A stretch of 64,000 bases of DNA from Caldilineaceae bacterium. Lineage in GTDB: Bacteria > Chloroflexota > Anaerolineae > Caldilineales > Caldilineaceae. The notes under the pieces were generated by a model. That model was not told the DNA's origin, did no database searches, and worked only from the letters and a program-made list of their open reading frames with translations. A program made the translations under genes and the position numbers. This document shows positions 9,068 through 17,980 of the stretch, piece by piece. The number at the start of each line of letters is the position of its first letter. The stretch's first letter is position 1. The stretch lies in NCBI GenBank assembly GCA_022821545.1, contig JAJEDJ010000051.1, positions 1 through 64,000 on the forward strand, read 5' to 3'.

Positions 9068-9871
9068 TCAGGCGCTCAGTCCGAACTTTGCGTGCAGCCT
9101 GGCTTGCAGTTCGTTCAGGTCCGCTGCCCACTGGCGCAGTGATTCGTAGCTACCTACCTCCTCTTTTTCCTGGGGATAGTTCGTGCGCACTTTGACGGCA
9201 ATACTTTTGAACTCCACCTGACCGGCGCCGCGGCTGCCCTGGCCGCCCAGGTAGTCGTCTTCGAGAAGCTGCAGACCCTCGAGCACGGTTGTCAGCCGCT
9301 CGATGTCTTTGCGCGGATCGCAACCGCTGCCATTGTAGACCGTATAGAGCAGTTCAGCCGGGCCGAACGCCGCGCCGGCCGGCACGCGCTCAAACTGGCG
9401 CGGATTGGCGGCCGAGGTCACGCGGTCGATGGAGACTTCGGTTTTGGCTTCGGTGTAGGGCAATTCGGTGCGATCTTGCAGCGACCTGGTACTGGCGTCG
9501 GTCATATGCACATCGCGCACCACAAGGCGGGTGGGCGTGCCAAAGTTGCGTTCTCCCGGCACCCCAAATACCTGGCAGACCGCGCAGGTGTCGTAGTCCT
9601 CAGCCTGTTTGCAGGAATGGATACTGCCACCGCCGATGGGCTGGTTCTGAACCAACCCTCCGTACTTTTCCAGCAGGCTGCGCATCTTGCCCCGCAGCGA
9701 GGAGCCGGGAATATAGGGGCGGTTGGTCAGGCGATCGCGGATGACGGTCTTGTCCACACCGCCGATTTCAATGCCGGTATCTGAGCCGCCGATATGCAGT
9801 CCGGTCTGTGCCTTGATTTGGAAGGTGATGAAGATGCGGCCTTCCAACTTGATGGTCCTGGTCTCCGCCAT
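9068..9871 (-). CDS. csm3: Type III-A backbone ribonuclease Csm3
   Basis: A 267-residue Csm3 that polymerises along the crRNA and cuts bound target RNA at 6-nt intervals. The RAMP core is clear: GLHIGGSDTGIEIGGVDK with the presumed catalytic Asp at residue 40, followed by RPYIPGSSLRGKMRSLLE. The Asp is present, so target RNA cleavage and hence signal shut-off should work. Tail motifs (YLGGQGSRGAGQV) are also intact. It follows csm2 by 35 bases. Confidence 0.96.
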   Translation of the reverse strand: MAETRTIKLEGRIFITFQIKAQTGLHIGGSDTGIEIGGVDKTVIRDRLTNRPYIPGSSLRGKMRSLLEKYGGLVQNQPIGGGSIHSCKQAEDYDTCAVCQVFGVPGERNFGTPTRLVVRDVHMTDASTRSLQDRTELPYTEAKTEVSIDRVTSAANPRQFERVPAGAAFGPAELLYTVYNGSGCDPRKDIERLTTVLEGLQLLEDDYLGGQGSRGAGQVEFKSIAVKVRTNYPQEKEEVGSYESLRQWAADLNELQARLHAKFGLSA

Positions 9872-9906
9872 GCTTGAATTCTCCTGGGATTGCAGTTCAC
9901 GTTGCT

Positions 9907-10326
9907 TCAGTTGCCGCCAGCGGCCTTATGGTAGGCGAGGATGGCTTCGAAAAAATCGACGAAACGCTGGAAGTTCTGCTCCTGAATCTCTTGATCGGAT
10001 CCACCCACGACCAGATCGATCGCAGGGTCGAGAACGCTGGTCAACTCTTCTACGCCCCGGCCCCGTTCCCTTCGGGCGCGATAGGCCATTTTGGGCTTGA
10101 GCAGGATCAGCTTGCGCAAGGCTCGGTCTCGCTCCTGCTCACCAAGTGACAGCTGTGCCTGAATCTGACGCACCTCGCCAAAGAGGGCGCGGATCTGGCT
10201 CGTCGTCAGATTCGCATTTTTGAGCCGGCTGCCCAAATCTTCAGCATGATCGACCAGCAATTTTGTACTGCTGGCATCAGATTTCGTGATCACGGCCTTC
10301 AGGTCTGATTGTGATATTCTTGCCAT
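9907..10326 (-). CDS. csm2: Type III-A small subunit Csm2
   Basis: A 139-residue, mostly helical protein with the Csm2 signature LTTSQIRALFGEVRQIQ and LKPKMAYRARRE. Csm2 forms the inner filament of the Csm complex against the crRNA-target duplex. The ATG at 10326 has an excellent AGGAGG 8 bases upstream. This start lies inside the 3' end of the NACHT gene in another frame (28-base overlap), so csm2 translation is probably coupled to that gene. Confidence 0.92.
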   Translation of the reverse strand: MARISQSDLKAVITKSDASSTKLLVDHAEDLGSRLKNANLTTSQIRALFGEVRQIQAQLSLGEQERDRALRKLILLKPKMAYRARRERGRGVEELTSVLDPAIDLVVGGSDQEIQEQNFQRFVDFFEAILAYHKAAGGN

Positions 10327-12380
10327 TCCGAATCCTCCTGAAAAGAACGAGTAAAATCATGTGGAGTCAGTGAGGAGAGAAGATTCCACACTTGGTTACG
10401 AAATTTTTGGGCACATTCCCACAGCTTCTGTTCTGCTGAATCAAAGTCGTGACAGTTAGACAGAACTGACGCGGCAAAAAATGCCTTGGTCAGTTCTGTC
10501 ACAAACCACAAATTCATAGGCATAGTCGCTGTGGCTTGACAGACCCCGAGAGTTAGCAACCACTTTGGCAATGCTCGGATAGTCCTCTGTGCCTCTCGCG
10601 GTGCGAACGTAGTCCGATCATGCATTCTAAGCGCCAAATATCCGGTCTCCTCCCACATTTCAGAAGAGTCCAGCGACTGCACACCCCAACGTTGCGCTTC
10701 CCGTTGCCACAGGTATTGATAGATGTTATGCAATATAATACCAGTTTGTATTTCTCTACCTGCATCTTCATTCTTCCCATCAGACGCTTCGGCTTCAGAC
10801 AATTCCTCAGTGACAGGCGCTTCCAAACGGAGGTCATCTTCTGCAACTAGGGGAGACAAGATAGATTCGTCCGCAGATTGTAAGACATTGTCCAATGCCA
10901 CGCTCAGATCTGCACTCTTGCTTTTAGGTACGGATTCCGGTCGGTCGGTTGGCGTTTCATACGAGCTTGGGAAGAATTCGCGTATAGTCGCTGCAAGATA
11001 CGATGGGTACGAACAGAGTTTCCTGACGTCGGGATGTGAACCGACGAAGTCCAGAGCATCTCTGCGCGCATCCTCCAACGCAGCGTTTTCACTAGCTGTG
11101 GGGACACTCTGATGCCGACCAGTATATGTACGGAAAAACTCTTGAATCTCGCGGTCAGTCAATGGCCGAATGGTTTCCATCGCCGCGTCCACCGTTCCTG
11201 ACCAATCAACCTGAATCGTGTCTGGCCGCGATGTGAGCAATACCTTGATCCGAGGATAGCGTCGCACAAATTCGCTGATCATTGCAATGAAATTCTTTTG
11301 ACCACTCTCTTTCAATTCGTCGTAACCATCCAAACATAATAACCACCGCACTGCATCGAGTTCGAGCAATTTTTCGGGGTTTGAAGGGCGTTCCTTCCAG
11401 AACTTTCCGTGGTCCCCAATCACCGTCATGAGGAACTCTCTGAATTGCCTGACAGAATTCACGTTTTCGTCGCGGTGGCGCAATTGCACGAAAACAGGAA
11501 TCCAATCTGGTGGCGGCATGAATTCCTCACGCTGGCGGATTCCCTCAATGCTCACCTGCCCATCAAAGGCATATTTGTAGACCAACCGTCCCAGAAAAGT
11601 GGTCTTGCCACTCCCAGCCGCTCCCTGAATTAAAAACATTCTCTGTTTGTCAGAGTCCAGAAACGTCTGGACCACAGACCTGAGACTCTTTCCAGCCATC
11701 GTAGCTGGTTCAAGATAGTTGGAAATGGCATCGGCATCATGCACATAGCGGTCGTTGAGAGCTGTTCTGAAGTATCGCTCCCACTGGGAGGGAAGAAGAT
11801 ACGGAACTTGCGCATATGCATAACAGAAAGGTTCTTCTGTCGGAGAAATTTCGCGGGCAGCAATTTTATTCTTGCTCTCTCCAAACCGAATCCAACAATC
11901 AGATTCTTTTAGTGGTCTCGTTATTCCTTTGCCAAATGGTCTTGCAACTTGGAATGGCTCACGACGGGAAATCGGTTCAAGACGCAGGTATGCGACCAGA
12001 CGACCATGTTTCTCTCCAAATTTCAGTTCAAACTGCGCCATTAGGGGTTTTATGTACTCTTTGATAAGTGATTGTATTTGCTTGCGAGCTTCTTCTTGCA
12101 CCTGATGCGGCTCCAGCTTGTCTGATATACAGTAAACCTTCAAATGATCATGAATCCCGACTACCTCACCGGAATCATTAATGCCAAACAGAAGATAGGC
12201 AGGTTTGCCCCACAGGCGCGCGGTATTGGCCAGAGCAATCACATCGCGAATAAATTCCGCCTTCTTTTCTGGCAGTCCTGCCTTTCTCTGCAAATCTGGA
12301 AAGTCAGCCTTGCGATCCCTAAGTGGAACTTCCTCATATTCCACCGGGTCTTCGAACAATTCATCACGAAAATTGTCCAT
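10299..12380 (-). CDS. AlbA_2 (Schlafen-like)-NACHT NTPase embedded in the csm operon
   Basis: A 693-residue protein. Residues about 16-180 form an AlbA_2/Schlafen-type nucleic-acid-binding domain (EFIRDVIALANTA, AYLLFGINDSGEVVGI, and a late CWIRFGESKNKIA strand). Residues about 245-420 form a NACHT/STAND NTPase: Walker A GAAGSGKTT at 253-261, Walker B WLLCLDGYDEL ending near 356, and LLTSRPD at 381-387. The remainder is helical with an acidic low-complexity linker near 490-560 and no recognised effector. The ATG directly follows the cas10 TAG stop (TAGATG), and the 3' end overlaps csm2. The DNA is visibly more A/T-rich than cas10 and csm3-5. NACHT proteins act in bacterial antiphage defence; a role as sensor, regulator or effector of this Csm system is inference. 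Confidence 0.9.
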   Translation of the reverse strand: MDNFRDELFEDPVEYEEVPLRDRKADFPDLQRKAGLPEKKAEFIRDVIALANTARLWGKPAYLLFGINDSGEVVGIHDHLKVYCISDKLEPHQVQEEARKQIQSLIKEYIKPLMAQFELKFGEKHGRLVAYLRLEPISRREPFQVARPFGKGITRPLKESDCWIRFGESKNKIAAREISPTEEPFCYAYAQVPYLLPSQWERYFRTALNDRYVHDADAISNYLEPATMAGKSLRSVVQTFLDSDKQRMFLIQGAAGSGKTTFLGRLVYKYAFDGQVSIEGIRQREEFMPPPDWIPVFVQLRHRDENVNSVRQFREFLMTVIGDHGKFWKERPSNPEKLLELDAVRWLLCLDGYDELKESGQKNFIAMISEFVRRYPRIKVLLTSRPDTIQVDWSGTVDAAMETIRPLTDREIQEFFRTYTGRHQSVPTASENAALEDARRDALDFVGSHPDVRKLCSYPSYLAATIREFFPSSYETPTDRPESVPKSKSADLSVALDNVLQSADESILSPLVAEDDLRLEAPVTEELSEAEASDGKNEDAGREIQTGIILHNIYQYLWQREAQRWGVQSLDSSEMWEETGYLALRMHDRTTFAPREAQRTIRALPKWLLTLGVCQATATMPMNLWFVTELTKAFFAASVLSNCHDFDSAEQKLWECAQKFRNQVWNLLSSLTPHDFTRSFQEDSEWQEYHNQT

Positions 12381-14957
12381 CTATTCCCGCCTCCGAATAT
12401 ACAGATCGGCCCAACCGGCCGCAACGCCGAGCCATTCCATCATGCGGTAGCCGCTCGCGGGCAGCTTCTCCTTTATCTGCCTAACTTCATCAATTTTGGC
12501 GCGCCTGTACAGACGCTGCAAGGAATAGGCGGCCCGCCAAGCCCACGGACCCAGAATCATCTGCTGCGGACCACCCCAGTCGCTGTCAGCCTGATCCTTC
12601 CGCCACTGCTCTTGCGCATCTGCATATTGGCGGTGAATGTCGATAAGCGCGCGCACGAATGCCCTGGGCGCGGCCGTGTCGCGGTTTCCGTCCGTGCATA
12701 ACTTCACCAGGGTATGCATCAGACCATGGGCCGTCTCCAGGTTGTCGGGACAACCGGTCTCCAGGCCGAAAGACGGCCAGGGGACCGGTTGATCCAGGAA
12801 CGCAATGGCGTCTTTCCGCTTTTCTGTTTGCTCCTCATTCCACCAGACCAGGTTTTTGGCGTCCTTTTCCGCCTCCTCTGCGTCCTGGGCCGCCTGGGAC
12901 AGCGGATATTTGCCTCCCACCAGTACGACGCCGGCACTGGCATGGATGCCCGGATGACCGGCGGCGTATTTCGTCAGGTCGGCGCGGATGCGGATGGCGA
13001 GCTCAAGCATGGCGTCCCAGGAACCGACGAAGAAGAGGTCGTCGCCGCCTGAATAGATGGTATAGACGCGTCCCCCAATCTGCGTGTCTTTAACCAGGCG
13101 GCTCACCCAACCCTCAAAGTAAAGGGAGACGGCGAAGCTGAGCGCGGCGATGCGGGAAAAGGTGGCCTGTTTGCCGAAACCGTTCTGGAACAACTGTCCC
13201 AGGTTGTCGACATCCATGCGCAGGATGCCAAGCCGCTTGATCCCCTTGGACTGGTGGGCGAGAACGGAGAAGGGCTTGACGCCGCCGGGGCCGGGGGGCA
13301 GCTCTTCCCTTTCGGCGGGTGTCATGTTCTGACGCAACGATTCCAACTCGGCGTCAAGCAGGATGGGCGCGACGTTTACCAGAAAACGGCGGCCGGCGAC
13401 AGCGCGCGGGAGCGGACGCAAACCGGACGCGTCTCCGTCATCAAGAGCAAGCAGCAGGCGCCGCGTTTCGGGCGCCGGTTCCGGCGTCTCAGCGCAGACA
13501 TCGATCTTCATGCCCAGATAGGCCAAGGCGCCGCGCCACGTCCCGGCGGGTTCGGTCAGGTCAAGGGGCGGTCGCGGGGGAATTTCGTCCAGGGCGAGGT
13601 AGCGAGCGTTGCGCAGATCGTCGCCCAGCTTCTCGAACGCATGACAGGGCAAGCATTTGCGCACCGTTTCGGCATCCGGCCGCTCTTGCTCCGACAAGAT
13701 CTGCGGATGTTCCTGTCCGCATACCTGGCACAGTTGGTTTTCGTTGCCGCCATGGCCGACCGGCGTGAAGAGACCGGCCACTTCATCATCCAGTTCCGCG
13801 AAGCGGCGCAGTTTCTTCCGGCGCAACGCCTCGTGTACGGCACCCCATTTGAGGCTGATGGAACCATCCATGAACTCGCGGCCCGCCACCGGCACACCGG
13901 CCACGGCTGCGTACAGTTCACCCCGATGCTGCTGCAAAAGGATACGACTGATCTCCTGTTGAATGCCGGGCAGGCGGTCCGCGTCGTCGGGCCGCGCGAG
14001 CAGGAAGAAGCTGCCCCCGCCGGCATAGATAAGGTTGGTGACCGGCAGCTCCAGGCGGCGGAGTATATGGCGGGCCAGCGCCTCGGTGAGGACCTGCAGA
14101 TAGAATGAACGCCCGCGCAAGGTGGGCGCCGCGCCCCGAGAGGAGATGGTATAGATGAACTCCTGCACGCCGCTTATGTCGCCGCCCACCAGCAGAGCGA
14201 CTTTTTCCCCGATGGCTTCAGGGGTTTTGCGCCAGCGCTTGAGCAATTCGTCGTCCACGTCATCGCGGTTCAGCACCGCGGCCAGCGCGGCCGTGATTCT
14301 GCCATGGTCATAGAGACTGATGTCGGGCAGACCTCTGTAGTAGGCCGATGGCACACACCACAGATATCGCTGGGTCAGGAGAAGGAGCGACTCCAGATAG
14401 GAGGGCAGGTCAGGGTCCTGGACGTGGGCCGCTTTGAGCTGTTCCAGTTCCCGTTCGAATTCTTCCCAGAGCTTAGCGTAGGCGCGCCAGGCATCTTCCT
14501 GTTCCACCGGCTCCTGCGGAAACAGGACATCCCGCTTCAGTGCCAGGGGACGCAGGGGCAGATAACGCCGCTCCGGCACGGGGGGCTTGTATCCGTCGGC
14601 CTCCAATACCGAGAAGATGGAAAGAAGCTGCTGCGGATGCTGTTGGCGCGGGTTTTCGTCCGCGGTCCCGTCGTCGCGTTCGGCCGCCGACAGCATATCG
14701 GCCAGGGAAACGATCAGGTCCTCGCGCGTCCGGGGGCGATGATGATTGCCCGCCATGTTTTGCACCGGGATGCGCCAGGGCTCAGGAAGATACCGCTCCG
14801 CAAACGCGGCGCTGAGCATTGCATGCTTAGGGCCGAAATCGCCCTCCACCTCCCAATCCCGGATGCGATTGCCGTGGACAGCAGCCCGCAGCATAAACTT
14901 GCCGATATCGTGGAGCAATCCGGCCAGCGCGAGTTGATTGGTCAGTTCAAAGGTCAT
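12381..14957 (-). CDS. csm1: Type III-A signature protein Cas10/Csm1
   Basis: An 858-residue Cas10. The N-terminal HD nuclease domain has LLHDIGKF (His16-Asp17). Two palm domains follow, the second with the cyclase motif GGDD at 637-640. A zinc-binding treble (Cys410, Cys413, Cys435, Cys438) lies between them. Both single-strand DNase and cyclic-oligoadenylate synthase activities are therefore predicted. It ends TAG immediately before the ATG of the NACHT gene. The start has only a weak Shine-Dalgarno, but an in-frame stop lies just upstream so no longer form is possible. An Uma2-type gene ends 25 bases upstream. Confidence 0.97.
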   Translation of the reverse strand: MTFELTNQLALAGLLHDIGKFMLRAAVHGNRIRDWEVEGDFGPKHAMLSAAFAERYLPEPWRIPVQNMAGNHHRPRTREDLIVSLADMLSAAERDDGTADENPRQQHPQQLLSIFSVLEADGYKPPVPERRYLPLRPLALKRDVLFPQEPVEQEDAWRAYAKLWEEFERELEQLKAAHVQDPDLPSYLESLLLLTQRYLWCVPSAYYRGLPDISLYDHGRITAALAAVLNRDDVDDELLKRWRKTPEAIGEKVALLVGGDISGVQEFIYTISSRGAAPTLRGRSFYLQVLTEALARHILRRLELPVTNLIYAGGGSFFLLARPDDADRLPGIQQEISRILLQQHRGELYAAVAGVPVAGREFMDGSISLKWGAVHEALRRKKLRRFAELDDEVAGLFTPVGHGGNENQLCQVCGQEHPQILSEQERPDAETVRKCLPCHAFEKLGDDLRNARYLALDEIPPRPPLDLTEPAGTWRGALAYLGMKIDVCAETPEPAPETRRLLLALDDGDASGLRPLPRAVAGRRFLVNVAPILLDAELESLRQNMTPAEREELPPGPGGVKPFSVLAHQSKGIKRLGILRMDVDNLGQLFQNGFGKQATFSRIAALSFAVSLYFEGWVSRLVKDTQIGGRVYTIYSGGDDLFFVGSWDAMLELAIRIRADLTKYAAGHPGIHASAGVVLVGGKYPLSQAAQDAEEAEKDAKNLVWWNEEQTEKRKDAIAFLDQPVPWPSFGLETGCPDNLETAHGLMHTLVKLCTDGNRDTAAPRAFVRALIDIHRQYADAQEQWRKDQADSDWGGPQQMILGPWAWRAAYSLQRLYRRAKIDEVRQIKEKLPASGYRMMEWLGVAAGWADLYIRRRE

Positions 14958-14982
14958 GTAGGGGCGTCCGTTTCTTCATTTC

Positions 14983-15525
14983 TCAGAAAATCTCCTGCAA
15001 CGCAACGCTGAACCCCGCCAGCGTCTGTGAACGCAGCGTCTCCCCTTCCCCGTAAACACTGATCACATCGAAGCCGCTCCCTCCTTGCAGCAGCACCGTA
15101 ATCGTCCCCACATCGGGGTCGACGATCCAGTACTCTTTCACGCCGTGCTGGGCGTACAGGTCTAGCTTGACCGTCCGGTCGCGCTCGGCTGTTGCGGGGG
15201 AAAGGATCTCCACCACCAGGTCTGGCGCGCCGCGGACATTCTCACGCGTGAGGATGTGGCTTCGTTCATTGGACACGAACAGAATGTCCGGTTGCACCAC
15301 GTCCGTGTCCGACAGCACCACGTCAGTCGGGGTGGGATAAACAACACCCAAATTGCGCTTTTCTACGAATGCGTCCAACTTGGTCGAAAGTTTGATCTGG
15401 ACATACTGATGATGCAAGAGTGGAGCCGGGGGCATGACCAACTCTCCGTTCAGAAGTTCGTAGCGTTCGTCATCCGACGTTTTCAGATAGTCGGCGTATG
15501 TGAGTTTCGTCCCTACGTTGAGCAC
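14983..15525 (-). CDS. Uma2 family protein (DUF820, PD-(D/E)XK fold)
   Basis: A 180-residue Uma2-family protein: N-terminal TYADYLKTSDDERYELLNGE, then VVQPDILFVS and DLVVEILSPATAERDR with the D...E core of the restriction-endonuclease-like fold, and VKEYWIVDP. Uma2 proteins are very abundant in Chloroflexota and Cyanobacteria and have no settled function. The start is GTG with a perfect AAAGGAGG upstream. The gene ends only 25 bases before cas10 and points the same way, so it is probably first in the cas transcript, but a functional link is unproven. A broken paralogue lies at 19688-20105. Confidence 0.9.
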   Translation of the reverse strand: MLNVGTKLTYADYLKTSDDERYELLNGELVMPPAPLLHHQYVQIKLSTKLDAFVEKRNLGVVYPTPTDVVLSDTDVVQPDILFVSNERSHILTRENVRGAPDLVVEILSPATAERDRTVKLDLYAQHGVKEYWIVDPDVGTITVLLQGGSGFDVISVYGEGETLRSQTLAGFSVALQEIF

Positions 15526-15613
15526 TTCAGACCTCCTTTGAGGAAGCGGGGGTATACGTCTCTCTCACTCGCTCCGTTTCCGTGCCCAGCATACCGCAAG
15601 GGCGCTACCGACA

Positions 15614-15658
15614 GGGTATGAAGCGGAAGAGTCCTGACGACTCTTCCGCTTCATACCC
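15614..15658. repeat. Perfect 20-bp inverted repeat with 5-base loop
   Basis: Bases 15614-15633 (starting GGGTATGAAGCGG) are exactly complementary to 15639-15658, with loop CTGAC. It lies between the LacI-type gene and the Uma2-cas10 operon. Neither strand has a T-run after the stem, so it is not a standard intrinsic terminator. It could end the lacI transcript or be a mobile palindromic repeat. Confidence 0.9.
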
Positions 15659-15797
15659 ATAACCCGGCAGCCCCGCCACAATCTGAAGCACGAGAGCTGT
15701 AGGGGACACGCCACTTTCAGCACGCTGCGAAACTGTCAACGGAACATGATGACGAGAAGTGCGGGAATCACTGTTCAGACTGTCGCCGCTTCAGCCG

Positions 15798-16862
15798 TTA
15801 GCTGCTCTCTCGGACCACCAGCCGCGTGGCGCTGATGTGAGGGGACTCGATGTCGGACTCGCTTATCTGCTCATTGATCAACTGAAAGAGGGTGCGGATC
15901 GCCAGCTGCGGCTGGCTGTCCATGTCGCGGTGGACCGTCGTGAGCGGCGGGCTGGACAGGCTGGCGTCGGGCAGGTCGCCAAAGCCGACGACCGCAAGAT
16001 CGTCCGGCACCGAAATTCCTTCCCGCCGCGCCCCGCTCAGGATTCCCAGCGCGCGCACATCGCTCACACAGAAGACGGCGGTCGGCCGCCTGCGTAAGCT
16101 CCATATGTTCTGAAACGACTGGTGACCGGCCGCAGGCACGCCGCGCGCATGCACGATCTGCACCGCCGACGGCGGCAATCCGGCCTCCTCAACCGCCTGC
16201 GAAAACGCCTGCACTCTGCGTTCGATCGAGGGAATCACCACGCCGTCGCGGCGCGGCGTCATGGTGGCGATGGCGAACTGGCGATGCCCTTTGGCCAGCA
16301 GATGCTGCGCCGCCGCATTAGCGCCGCCGCGGTCGTCGATGTTGAAGGTCGGCGCCTGCAGGTCGTCGGCGCTGTCGAGCAAGACGATGGGCCGCAGCGC
16401 GCGTTGCACCGCTTCGGCCAGCGGGTGGGCGCGATTGATGCTGAACATCAGAAAGCCGTCGGCTGCAATCGAGGCCAGCCAGGTAATCGGCGCCACGTCT
16501 TCGCCGCTCCGGCGCGAGTTGCGGCGCCATGACTCGTGCATCGACGCCAGCAGAATACGCCTCTCCTCCCTGTCACAAGCCGCGCCGACCTCACCCAGAA
16601 AATGCGTGAACAGCGGATCATGCAGCATCCAGTTCAGGCTGGTCGGCACCAGGAGCCCGATCGCGTTGGTGCGGCCGGTCGCCAGCGTGCGCGCCACAGG
16701 GTGGGGCTGGTAGCCAAGAGACTCCGCGGTAGCGAGGATGTGTTCCCGCGTCGCGTGGCTCAACTGATGGGGCGCATTGTATGCGAACGAAACCGCGGTC
16801 GGCGATACGCCCGCATGGCGCGCCACGTCGCGCAACGTCACACGCTTCCTCTTCCTGCTCAA
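15798..16862 (-). CDS. LacI-family transcriptional regulator
   Basis: A 354-residue regulator. The N-terminal helix-turn-helix (VTLRDVARHAGVSPTAVSF) and hinge helix (HPVARTLATGRTNAIGLLVP) are typical of LacI/GalR, followed by a periplasmic-binding-protein-like sensor domain. The effector is unknown. The start appears to be TTG with an AGGGGAAG upstream. It lies 53 bases after RNase PH in the same direction. No sugar-use genes are adjacent, so its target is probably elsewhere or itself. Confidence 0.93.
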   Translation of the reverse strand: MSRKRKRVTLRDVARHAGVSPTAVSFAYNAPHQLSHATREHILATAESLGYQPHPVARTLATGRTNAIGLLVPTSLNWMLHDPLFTHFLGEVGAACDREERRILLASMHESWRRNSRRSGEDVAPITWLASIAADGFLMFSINRAHPLAEAVQRALRPIVLLDSADDLQAPTFNIDDRGGANAAAQHLLAKGHRQFAIATMTPRRDGVVIPSIERRVQAFSQAVEEAGLPPSAVQIVHARGVPAAGHQSFQNIWSLRRRPTAVFCVSDVRALGILSGARREGISVPDDLAVVGFGDLPDASLSSPPLTTVHRDMDSQPQLAIRTLFQLINEQISESDIESPHISATRLVVRESS

Positions 16863-16915
16863 AACCGGCTTCCCCTGTCTTGGATTCCATCCACGCCGTT
16901 ACCTGCCACCGACCA

Positions 16916-17668
16916 CTAACTCCTGCCCCCTGACCCCTGCAGCTCATATCCAGCCTCCGCCAGCGCGCTCCTCTGCAAGCGGATCAGCTCCTCTATGCCC
17001 ATCTCGGCCAGCAGCAGCATCGCGTTGAGGGCGCCCTTGCTGAACGGGTCCCCCTCAGCCGTGCCCTGGGCTTCGACAAATTCGCCGCTGTCGGTCATCA
17101 CCACGTTAAAGTCAACATCGGCGTTCTGATCCATCTGGTAGTCAAGGTCCAGAAAGGCCTTGCCGTTGAGAATGCCCACACTCACCGCCGCCACCTGGCG
17201 GATCAGCGTACCCGGTTTCGCCCTCTTCCTGCGCTCCAGCCGCTTGATCGCCAGCGCCAGCGCCACGTAGCCGCCCGTGATCGCGGCCGTGCGCGTGCCC
17301 CCGTCCGCCTGGATAACATCGCAGTCCACGATGATTTGGCGTTCGCCCAGTCTGTCCAGGTCGACCGCGGCCCGCAGGCTGCGGCCGATCAACCGCGTGA
17401 TCTCCTGCGTCCGTCCTTTCGGGCGCATCGTCTCCCGGTCTACGCGCTGGTGCGTGCTGCGCGGCAGCATCGCATACTCGGCGGTCACCCAGCCGTGCCG
17501 GCGCGAAGAGCGGTGCAGCCAGCGCGGCACACGCTCCTCCACCGTCGCGTTGCACAGCACCTTGGTGTTCCCCATGCTGATCAGCACGGAGCCTTCGGCG
17601 TGCAGAGTGTAATCAAGTTCAAACCGGACGGGGCGCAACTCGTTTTCCGCCCGCTGTTTCGCAGCCAC
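16916..17668 (-). CDS. rph: Ribonuclease PH
   Basis: A 250-residue phosphorolytic 3'-5' exoribonuclease that trims tRNA 3' ends. Family signatures are [51 protein letters not shown] and the phosphate/active-site segment [14 protein letters not shown]. Length is normal. The start is GTG with AAAGGAG about 12 bases upstream. It stands alone among leftward genes. Confidence 0.97.
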   Translation of the reverse strand: MAAKQRAENELRPVRFELDYTLHAEGSVLISMGNTKVLCNATVEERVPRWLHRSSRRHGWVTAEYAMLPRSTHQRVDRETMRPKGRTQEITRLIGRSLRAAVDLDRLGERQIIVDCDVIQADGGTRTAAITGGYVALALAIKRLERRKRAKPGTLIRQVAAVSVGILNGKAFLDLDYQMDQNADVDFNVVMTDSGEFVEAQGTAEGDPFSKGALNAMLLLAEMGIEELIRLQRSALAEAGYELQGSGGRS

Positions 17669-17804
17669 GTCTACGCAGCGCTCCTTTCACGCGTTTCCAG
17701 CCCCTGCCAGCAGCGGCTGATGACGCGTTGACTAAACTGTTTAATTCGCCGCGCAATAATACGCCCGAATGGGTGAGGGTGCAAACCGGCGAGGGTGGGC
17801 GCCT

Positions 17805-17943
17805 CTATGGGGCCTGTATGACCTTGAGTCCAGGAATTCCGCTAAAGTCCCGGTCGCGGGAGGCAAGCGGAGATTGGAGAACGATGGCGGCTGCAGCAAT
17901 CCAGGCGTCAGCAGAACGAGAGGTTCGCGCCATGAAGGCGTAG
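17805..17943 (-). pseudogene. C-terminal remnant of a PIN-domain (VapC-type) toxin
   Basis: Reading leftward, an open stretch of about 45 codons gives ...SADAWIAAAAIVLQ, then LASRDRDFSGIPGLKVIQAP and a TAG stop at 17807-17805. The DAWIAA helix and the RDFSGIPGL-type end are characteristic of VapC PIN domains. The first two thirds of the domain and the antitoxin are missing, so this is a decayed toxin gene. The identification rests on motif resemblance only. Confidence 0.65.
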
Positions 17944-17980
17944 AAGCAGTCCGTTCATCTGCATGGCCCCGTCCCGTCTC

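Noticed and set aside
17728..17943. 71-codon + strand frame starting MTKLFNSPRNN
   Set aside because: No ribosome site or family resemblance; the other strand holds a PIN toxin remnant.
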